Source: Bigelowiella natans CCMP2755 (taxonomy: Eukaryota > Cercozoa > Chlorarachniophyceae). Taken from it: a DNA stretch of 56,530 nucleotides. A program made the position numbers and the translations under genes. The notes under the pieces were generated by a model that searched no databases, was not told the origin of the DNA, and saw only the letters and a list, made by a program, of their open reading frames with translations. Below, one piece after another: positions 48,201-56,530 of the stretch (position 1 is the first letter of the stretch; each line of letters opens with the position of its first letter). The DNA lies in contig ADNK01000432.1 in NCBI GenBank assembly GCA_000320545.1, positions 1-56,530 on the forward strand. Direction: 5' to 3'.

Positions 48201-48794
48201 CAGTCAAATGTTTAGAATAAAAATAAATAGTAGGTTCCAATAATATTCCCTCATGTAAAAATGCACCGTTCCAGCGTCGGCTTTTCAGGTTGAATCGAGA
48301 GCAGAAATGACGTATCATTCATATTCAATTCAAAAACACATTTACACACTCGCAAACACATATATGCGTGCATGCGTGCGTTGAGTAAACATGTAATAGA
48401 GGAGGTGGGGATGATCCGACCACTGCAGCGCGTGAGAGGAGAAGTCGGTAAATAAAAAAATTAATGATGTTGTAGAAGCAGACGGCAAGGCCTAAAATTA
48501 CACACAAGGATATCCTTTTGCAAATAATAAAAACGTCTTTATTGTGTGGATCAACATGTATTTAATATTCGAGTTATGTGGAATGTACATGTGAAGTGGG
48601 CTTACATGTTGCGGTGGCGCAGATGGTCTCATCTCTATTGATATTCGACTGATCACAGCAACCAAATACAAGGCTTTACATAGATATAGCTCATACACAT
48701 ACATGTTTGCAAACCTTTTATGTTATTATTAATTACACATACATACAAATATGTGTGTGTGTGTGTGTGTGTTTACACGCAGAATGGTTTACGT

Positions 48795-49219
48795 CTAACC
48801 GATGAAACGAGAAAGAATATCGGCGTTTCCAAGAGCAGTGCGGAATAGTTCAGCGCTAGCACATTCTTCCTGACAAGCCTGTAAGTCAACGAGAGATTTC
48901 AGGACACTAAGCACATATTTGTCAATTCCTGCAGCGATGTAAAAAGAGGGAACTCAATAGTTACCTGAAGTCGATTATGTTGTAATGTAAACATGATTGC
49001 CAAAAAATGCTCGGTAAAACATAGGGATACAAGTAATCGAAAAAGACTCACTAGTTACTTCTAAATTACGTTATTTTACTAGCGTTTCTATCCGTTCGGC
49101 CCTAGTGGGGGGAGGGATAGAGCTCAGTTTAGCGTCAGACAGATCAACTCCAAAAACGGACGAAAAACGCTGAAAGAAGAAGTGAGCATACATTTATAGA
49201 CACTTGTATCTAAAGAGAG

Positions 49220-49260
<41 letters not shown>

Positions 49261-49408
49261 AAGCACTGACCCTAGTGTAATGATGGGAACCGTAGAACTC
49301 GTGGCACGTGTGAGCGACCGCGAAGAAGAAAGCTACCGTCCCGCAAATCCACGCCAACGCATATCGCACATCGGGTGTTAATTCGTTGTACAGAGGATAG
49401 TCAACCAT
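48795..49408 (-). CDS. small protein with one membrane span, unrecognised
   Basis: The first exon 49408-49271 starts MVDYPLYNELTPDVRYALAW and has one hydrophobic segment (ICGTVAFFFAVAH). It ends at a GTCAGT donor in phase 0. The last two exons also join well: one ending at 48965 (SLCFTEHFLAIMFTLQHNRL) and 48878-48795 (ACQEECASAELFRTALGNAD, ending SRFIG and TAG). An intermediate exon from 49169 (RFSSVFGVDLSDAKLSS) is probable, but its 3' junction does not close in phase. I recognise no family. A (GA)n tract (49222-49259) lies in the first intron. Confidence 0.5.
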
Positions 49409-50183
49409 GCCCGCAGCAACGTCCCAAAATGGGAATTTCGTCCTTAGACTAGGGCTAGGCCTTGGGGTAGAGTGATATTATATAGTAAGTAACGTTACCG
49501 GTACACTATGGCGATTCTTCCGCATAATTTCCAGTCTGTTTCCTCATCGAGACACGGTGAAATTCGTTGTCGCATTAAAAAGTGATGACCCTGCAAGGTT
49601 CGCTGTGGCGTCATGCCCCTTCACCTCGGCCGATGCGCTTGTCGCACCGTTGTAATCACCTGGATTCTACGATGCTTCGGGTCTTAGGCGTTTTAACATT
49701 TTGTATCTAGCCAACAGAGGATGGCATGACAGCTCCTAAAGGGAGGGAAAGATCAGTCGAGGTAGTCTAGAAAGTGAGCGTGGTGGTTCTTCGGCTCTCA
49801 TCCCGGCCGGGATACTTCCGGTTTTCGCTGGGGTTTGGATAATAAGGGGGGACGAGGGGTTGTTGGGGAAGGAGCAGGGACCGTGGGCGCAGATGATGAT
49901 TCTATTGTTTCATGTCAAGTCTTCGAAGCTTCGGCATATGAGAACACAAAGCAATTTAATCTGATGCGTGTACCCTTCGCAACTTGATATTTATATCTCC
50001 CCTTCTCTTTATCTCGGTCTCTCTCTCTCTCTCCCTCTCTCTCTCTCTCACGGACTCTCTCTTTTTTACGTGCGTGTGTTTGATATCTGTGAGAGTGTGC
50101 ATTACAATCATATATTATTCTTTATTTGAGATCGAAGATTAAAGACTTCCAACATCTTTTATCAGAAAAATCGAGCTGGAAAT
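49409..50183. other. divergent spacer between the small membrane protein and the type I membrane protein
   Basis: No coding exon is seen. A CT-rich microsatellite lies at about 50019-50050. Promoters for both genes should be here, but no motif is recognisable. Confidence 0.45.
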
Positions 50184-50782
50184 ATGGGGCCATTGTTGTT
50201 CCTACTTTGCACCCTTGGCCCGTCGTCTTATTCCGGTTTAGCGTCAGCTGCCCCTACGCCTTTTCCTACTCGCGCGCCAACGCCCGTTCAAGCAAACTCA
50301 TTGCCAGGTTATTGCTAAGAGTGTGTGTACATTTAAACATTGCAACCATACACTCTCACAGACACCTGTATAATTTTGTATATATGTGATGCATCCACAG
50401 GGCCTCCCTATCAATATGTCCACTACATCGACTATCGTACAAGCGCTTGTATTGAGGTCAATCATGGAAAGCCATTCTGGAAAATTGATGCGAGCATTCC
50501 CTCCTTCTGCTGAGAATAGCAATAGCACTCTCTGCTCTATTCGTAAACATGCAGTGCGGCGTTCTATGCTAGCGACGTTGATGTCGTGATCGTACGTGCA
50601 TATATGCCTGTGTGTGTGTGTGTGTAGGTGATGTCGCACGTCTACATCAAGATGAACCACTGTACGTTTGACCAAAACAAGCAAAAATGGGAAAAATGGA
50701 TCAAGTAAGAAGAAGACTAATGCTGCTGCTGCTGCTGTTTATGAATATTTTCTCATCTTTTCTCGTCTTTGTCAGCCCCCTC

Positions 50783-50863
<81 letters not shown>

Positions 50864-51340
50864 TAAAGTCTCATATATAACTTGAACCCCTCCTCGCAGC
50901 GGAACGCACCTCGAGCTCTACTCCGCTGCCGGCTGCCAGGTATGTGATGTTGATGATGATGATGATGATGATAACGATGATTACGATGGGGAAGAACTGA
51001 TTCTTATCACGGGGATAGTGGGTGATGGTGATATTCATATGATTATGACGAAGATAATAACTGTTTGGTTGGTGTTCACAGGGAAACGTGGTAGAAATCG
51101 AGTCGTTCATCCTCGATCAGTGCATCACGCAGTACAACGCAAAAGTCGTAGGTACGATGACAGCGACGTTGATGCTGCATCATCATTCCTCATTATCATT
51201 ATTATCATCACGACACAACTTAATTAATACCCAGCGCCGGTGCAACAAGCGACTATCGATGCTGATAACTACGCGCAGGTTTTGATGAATACAGAGATAG
51301 GGAGGGCGGGAGAGAGAGAGAGATCGACCATCACCACCAT

Positions 51341-51388
<48 letters not shown>

Positions 51389-51547
51389 CGTGAGTATGTC
51401 TTGCAAGCGCGAATAGTACGTATTTTGACGATAAGACTGAAATACTGATCAGATTGAGGCTTTTTGGGACAATAGCACGGGACAAACCACGTCATGCACC
51501 AACAAATGGTAGCAAAGTAGACGGAAATACGGGAACTGATACTACGA

Positions 51548-51589
<42 letters not shown>

Positions 51590-52033
51590 ATGCATCTGAA
51601 TCTCATGGTCCCTTCCCTTCCTCCATGTCCTCACCAAATAAACAACTGACGATACGTAGGGAGGTCAACGCCCACCAATATATTGGCTATGTGAAAGACG
51701 CGTGCACGAACTGGGACAATAACCGAACCTACGGGTTGCATAGTGCCACCACAACAACAACAACACTCTGTCGCTTGTAAAAGTACCAGTATGTGCATTT
51801 CCTTTCTTTGTTCCGACTGGTGAAAGTGCATTTCGATTCAGCTAATAACCTCCGTGTGTCCCCATTTCTCCCCGTGAATAGATTCTACTGTTCCAACGGA
51901 CGCTTCTTCAAGGCACACTACGGGGGGGCATCCGACTGCTCAGGTTAAGAGGAAGAAGAGGAAAGAGAGTTGATGAGCTTTTAAGAAGCTCCGATGTTGC
52001 GCTTTGCGTCGCTCATTCATTGTTATTTGAATG

Positions 52034-52067
<34 letters not shown>

Positions 52068-52302
52068 AGGGAATCCGCTCTCCATCACATCGTCCACCAC
52101 CATCGAAGAGACTTGCGTACCTTATAAGTTGTTCGGCCCCTACAAGGAGTGGTGAGAATCAATAAAATCGTAAAAACAGACTTCATTCTTTACCATCATT
52201 GTCACCGTTGTGGGAAGTCATCACCGTCATCCTCCACATCGTACAACCCGTTACCCTTTTCTCTTGTTTCCATTATGCAGCAATGATCATGCAAAACTAA
52301 AC

Positions 52303-52343
<41 letters not shown>

Positions 52344-52654
52344 CGCTTCACTCTAGCATATGGAAATGTCAGGTTTGGCTGTGACGGGGCTCAGCATGCT
52401 ATGCATCTTGTCACAAACGGAATTCCATATGTACGCGCAACATTGCACACAACACAACACAACACAAGATACATTTTGTGTGCACATGTGTGTGGTCATC
52501 GTGTGTAAACTTATTCTTTATCGCTTGACAACGCAGGGCTACTCTCCTTTCTTTAGCTCTGCAGTTCGGAAGGTGCACACATAGATTGATAGATAGAATA
52601 GTAAACAACAACGGGCCTTAATCCATGTACAAAACCATGTACACACTCAATATT

Positions 52655-52697
<43 letters not shown>

Positions 52698-54487
52698 GTG
52701 TGCGTGTGCGTGTGCGTGTGTGTGTGTGCGCGCGCGCGTAATATGTTGTAACAGAGTATTATGTCCATTAGGTGTCCTTCAACGCAACGTTCCAAGACGT
52801 GGATTACACTTCTTACTCGACTATACAGAAGGTATCGTAACGCAAACATTCCCTTCCCTCTAGATCTATGCCCGACCAGAGAATATCAGCTTTTTGGTAT
52901 CCAATATGCAAATATCTCAAATATCTCAATACATATTAGGAGACGTTTCAAAATGTCATAAAGCTCAGCATAGCGACCGCAAAGATGATGGTTCTGATAC
53001 TTATTCCTCCCACCCCCATTCCGTCGTCATTATTGACAAATTAAAAACGTGGAGAACATGTAACATGCCGACCGCGCATGTGAGCATTTTCCTCATGTAT
53101 GGACGATGAATAGGATCGAGAAGCAATATCAATCACTTCCGTTGCCGGAGGGCCTGCGGTCGTAGAAGGAGAGGTTTCATAAAAAAAAAAATTGTACACA
53201 CGCACACACAAACACAGCATTCAATGTATTCAAAAATAGCACCGTACATATCAAAGAATGCTCATTGCTTGATAAGATTTTGGCGGTATCAAGAGCACCT
53301 ATATTTTTGTTTTGTTCCTGCGGCACGGCATGAATCGTGAACAATTCATGAGCGACGGCGATTCCTTTTTTACATGCGACATTCACAGCATCTTGTGACA
53401 TCTTCTCCTAGCTCCGGATTTGTCTACAAGGCCTTTCCTCCCGCGTGAGTGTGTGCGTGTGTTGTTGGTTATATACCGCCAGGTGTTTTGCCTGAGCAAC
53501 GCCGTAGCAACAGAGCTGGCCTCGATTTTACTAAGCAATCCTGCGCGCATCTTCAACGCGACGAACGGATACGATACGTCCGTCTACGGTCCGTGGCCAC
53601 TCCGCCGCAGCCAGCAGCTTTAAATAACGCCATGTGCGGTGTGCTCTCAGTCTCCCCCCCCCCCCCACACACCTACAGACACTCAGAATGATCTCTAAAC
53701 TACTCGTCTATGCACGTCGTAGGCCAAGTCCCTGCGCTTAAACCCTCCCCTTTCGTCCCTTTCATACACACACACACACACATTCGCGCGCACATACTGT
53801 CTCTCTCACGCAGCAATAAGTGTGCACATGCGTGACTACATAAATAGAACAATTGAGAATAAAAAGTTGACAATTGATACTTCGTGGACAACAACATGTG
53901 AAATAGGACAAATACCGACGATATCCTCGGCAACGGTCACTAATCCCAACACTGCCTCAACTTCCGCACCAACGCCGTCAGGGAGAGGCTCTTCAAAGGT
54001 CCATTAAAACCCATCGAGGATTTGTCCTGCGACACCAACTTTCTTTGCCATTTCGATGAATCCTGTGTTTTTCATATCGGTACGCACATGCGGCTGACAC
54101 TGCTATGGCTGATATCTTTAGGACGAAGACAAGAAGGACGCGTCAACGATTGTCATTGTGGTGTGCGGGTTTCTTCTCCTCGTCTGCGGAGTGGTGGGTT
54201 GTTTGAAGTCCTGAGGGACAAGTTACTGCATCGTGACATCAATATCTTAAGGTCTCTAACAACGTGCTTGCTTTCTCCCTCCTTAAAAGGTGATTGGCTG
54301 TGGGGGGGCGCGCTGCGAGAAGGATTTGCATCGGAAACCAGAGGAGGGGGACAGCGACAAAGGCAGAGGCAGCAATCAGAAAGTTGGTGTTGTGAACGGC
54401 ATTAGTCACACTGGGAAAAGCAGCAATGTGTCCCTCGCTTCTCCACGGGGTACAGTTAACGACCTGAAAGCTAACGTTATGCTGTGA
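50184..54487 (+). CDS. type I membrane protein with Cys-containing ectodomain, many small exons
   Basis: The start MGPLLFLLCTLGPSSYSGLA is a signal peptide, then a Pro/Thr stretch. Exons: 50184-50307, 50401-50456, 50628-50704, 50900-50939, 51082-51151, 51660-51734, 51882-51943, 52070-52151, 52357-52372, 52537-52572, 52772-52831, 53114-53173, 53483-53588, 53814-53998, 54122-54193 and 54290-54487. Phases close for most junctions; 51151 to 51660 and 53173 to 53483 do not, so an exon is missing in each gap. The ectodomain has scattered Cys (MNHCTFDQNK, FYCSNGRFFKAHYGGASDC) and N-glycosylation sequons (NGTH, NATF, NATN). Near the end is one membrane span (STIVIVVCGFLLLVCGV), then a polar tail of about 65 residues rich in K, G and S, stop TGA. 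It looks like a cell-surface protein; the family is not recognised. Confidence 0.65.
52357..52372 (+). other. inferred 16-base microexon
   Basis: CATATGGAAATGTCAG between a CTCTAG acceptor and a GTTTGG donor. It closes the reading phase between the exons ending at 52151 and starting at 52537, giving KECIWKCQGYSPFF across the three. Without it the phases do not match. Confidence 0.4.
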
Positions 54488-55474
54488 TGGATTCCAAGTA
54501 ATAACTCTGTGCGATTCACGGCGAAAATACATGTGCAGTACATGGACAATTCTATACTTATCAAGCTACCTAGATAGACATTAAGACGCGTGTATTGTGC
54601 AAACAATATAAGTGTGTATTATTATATGATGATGCTGAACCCTATACATCCTGCTTATTCTTTTTCACAATACATGCAGTGATCAAGTCAAGCATGTGAT
54701 ACTGCTTATTCTTATTCACAATGCATGCAGCGATCAAGTCAAGCATGGGCGTAAATTGTAACAACTATATTTCTTTCCACTGCTGCGCTGTCAACCGCGA
54801 GCACACCTATATACGTCAGATTTGAGACGTTCCGTAGCATTGGTATTACAAATCTATTTTTAACGATAGTTCATTTACATGTGCTAGATGTGGTCTTTCT
54901 CGCGCAGTATGATAACTAGATAATCTGTGCGCACACGTCTGCATATGTACTACGCTGCTACAAACGATGTGTGCACATATAGCATCTAGATTCATAGCTA
55001 TAATACACATGCAAGCACGCATGTAGCGTAGCTGCACATACGTACAGTCGGATAGCAACTAGGCATGCAAGCATGCATAACAGTCTTACAAAAACAAGAG
55101 CTGGCTGTGTTGCATTCGCATCATGACGGTGTACATGGAAAGCAGCTCACTACATATAGCACACGCAAAATACAATACATTACCATACTTACGTGACTGC
55201 GCCCATTTTTAGCATGAATATTTAAAGCGCGAGCGCAACGTAGCTGCCTGTGTAGGCCAGCATTATCACATTAATCGTCCATGTCACTCACATAATACGA
55301 TCGACAGCTTAGTGTATGCGGCGCCATACAGCCTTATTAATCACATCGTATCGCTCATCAATCCATGCTAGCATTCTTGATGCAGTAGTGGGGGTTGGAA
55401 AACCTAATTATACGGTTTCTCTGAATTAAGTAAATCATATTATGACACGGTCTTCTCCTCAACAGCCGCAGTAT
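54488..55474. other. spacer with short tandem duplication and palindrome-rich sequence
   Basis: No coding exon is seen. It contains a 46-base direct duplication (54651-54696 and 54702-54747) and many CTAG/TGCA/GCATGC words. Confidence 0.55.
54651..54747. repeat. tandem duplication of a 46-base unit
   Basis: Units 54651-54696 and 54702-54747 both begin CTGCTTATTCTT and end GATCAAGTCAAGCATG, with three differences and a 5-base gap. Confidence 0.9.
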
Positions 55475-55795
55475 CTAAGAGTACTCGTAGCTAGATCCAT
55501 AGTGACTTTCGTCGCAATATTCCTTTCTTCTTAAGCACCCAGGCATTCCTCGGTGATGGATGGGTGTGTGTGTGTGGGGGGGGGGGGGGGGGGTTGCTGT
55601 TGGTGGGGATGATGATGGTGCTGCTGTTACGTACTGAGAGGATCCATTACTGCCTTGTTCGGTAGAGCATGATAGCATCATTGATCAGTCGATGTGGTAG
55701 GTCGTTTCTGGCATCGTGTATCTTACGCTTTTGAAGAACCCGTCCATTCCGAAGAAAGCGTCTATCATTCTGTCGTTCTTCTTCCTGTATTTATG

Positions 55796-55832
<37 letters not shown>

Positions 55833-56110
55833 AGTGCCAGGTGTGCGTCGTTTTGTAGTGTGCTCGCGTCAGTCAGCAACCAAAGAAAAGATGAAGATAC
55901 ACGCCTCCTCTCTCAATGGCGTGGGGTGGGAAGAGGGAGGAGGAGGCGTTGCTTGCGTGGAGGAGGAGGCGGGACGACGTGTTTGCTTGCGTTTGGTAAC
56001 ATAACCGCTACTTTGCGCTCGTTGATGTTGTTGTTTGCATATGGTTGATGAAGGTCACTGACTGTCGAGATATCTTCATCGATATCTTGGCCACATCTCC
56101 AACGCCGCAC
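55475..56110 (-). CDS. partial gene at right edge, unrecognised
   Basis: Minus-strand pieces: about 56110-56040 (RRWRCGQDIDEDISTVSDLH), about 55785-55724 (NDRMIDAFFGMDGFFK or another frame, donor GTAAGA), about 55680-55633 (MLSCSTEQGSNGSSQ, donor GTACGT) and a terminal exon from about 55522 (EYCDESHYGSSYEYS) ending TAG at 55475. The two strong donors support a spliced gene, but the frame is not settled and no family is recognised. The gene probably continues beyond the window. Confidence 0.3.
55798..55829. repeat. (GT)n microsatellite
   Basis: Perfect GT tract inside the inferred intron upstream of the exon at about 55785. Confidence 0.85.
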
Positions 56111-56392
56111 TGGGCTGGTTGCGTCAACAAGAAGGCCTGAAAAGAGAAGAGGACGCAGAAGAAGAAGAAGAAGAAGAAGAGGAGAAGGAGGAGGAGGAGG
56201 AGGAAACAGAAAACTCTCAAGCTTTGGTTACTACGTCCGCTACTGCCGCTGCTAATAATAATCATCGTAAAGATCATCATCATCATCCTTTGCACAGATT
56301 TATCTTCTTTATCCTACTTGCTGGCCCCAGTGTGTGATTCCGACGCGAGGGGACGTGCTTAGCACCACCTGGAAGTAACAACCACCATTATT

Positions 56393-56397
<5 letters not shown>

Positions 56398-56429
<32 letters not shown>

Positions 56430-56450
56430 TGTGCGTGTGTGTGTGTGTGT
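56398..56450. repeat. (TA)n and (GT)n tracts near the window end
   Basis: TA repeat followed after a few bases by a GT repeat. The last 80 bases of the window also contain a G run of about 14. Nothing coding is seen after about 56340. Confidence 0.85.
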
Positions 56451-56530
56451 GTGAGGACATAGAAAGAGAGATACAAAAGAAAGGGGGGGGGGGGGGCGGG
56501 AGCGAGTGAAATAAAATATATATATGGGGG

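Noticed and set aside
53177-53401. Minus-strand frame of 74 codons starting MSQDAVNVACKKG
   Set aside because: Lies inside the plus-strand type I membrane protein gene, shows no splice or family support, and may overlap a missing plus-strand exon.

Overview
The window is nuclear DNA from an intron-rich unicellular eukaryote. Genes on both strands are split by GT-AG introns, and many introns carry dinucleotide microsatellites. All three standard stop codons end recognisable genes, so the standard genetic code applies. A kinesin-13, an inactive-looking kinesin, a mitochondrial complex I subunit, a cathepsin B with a Cys-rich tail and a PUS10-type pseudouridine synthase suggest a protist or alga with a microtubule-rich cell. 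I cannot name the lineage from sequence alone.

Layout, left to right: a SNAP-25-like Qbc-SNARE (+, 359-3012); a single-exon unknown protein (-, 3681-4406); a protein of three tandem copies of a domain I do not recognise (+, 5530-7132); a CW zinc-finger protein (-, 8918-11268); a long coiled-coil protein ending in a C2H2 finger (-, 11351-15629); PUS10 (+, 17103-21281); complex I subunit NDUFA9 (-, 21893-24493), divergent from kinesin-13 (+, 25959-28815); a LINE 3' fragment beside a 29-bp hairpin (about 29282-29769); a 13-exon NHL beta-propeller protein (-, 30086-33775); cathepsin B (+, 35223-37114); a 2-oxoglutarate/Fe(II) dioxygenase (-, 37912-40861); a kinesin-like pseudo-motor with a long coiled coil (+, 41752-44640); exons of a multi-pass membrane protein (-, about 45538-47400); a small membrane protein (-, 48795-49408); a type I membrane protein (+, 50184-54487); and a poorly resolved minus-strand gene at the right edge.

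Exon models were built by hand. I looked for splice sites that keep the reading phase across the junction and give protein matching the expected family. Where phases closed at every junction (three-repeat protein, NDUFA9, kinesin-13, NHL, cathepsin B and most of the dioxygenase) the models are strong. First exons of several genes are unresolved and this is stated. The genes do not form a pathway; shared themes are the cytoskeleton (two kinesins, coiled-coil proteins), membrane and secretory functions (SNARE, cathepsin B, type I receptor-like protein) and housekeeping (PUS10, NDUFA9).

Spacers are rich in microsatellites. A subset is also rich in short palindromes (CTAG, GCATGC, TGCA) and holds several copies of one LINE 3' tail.
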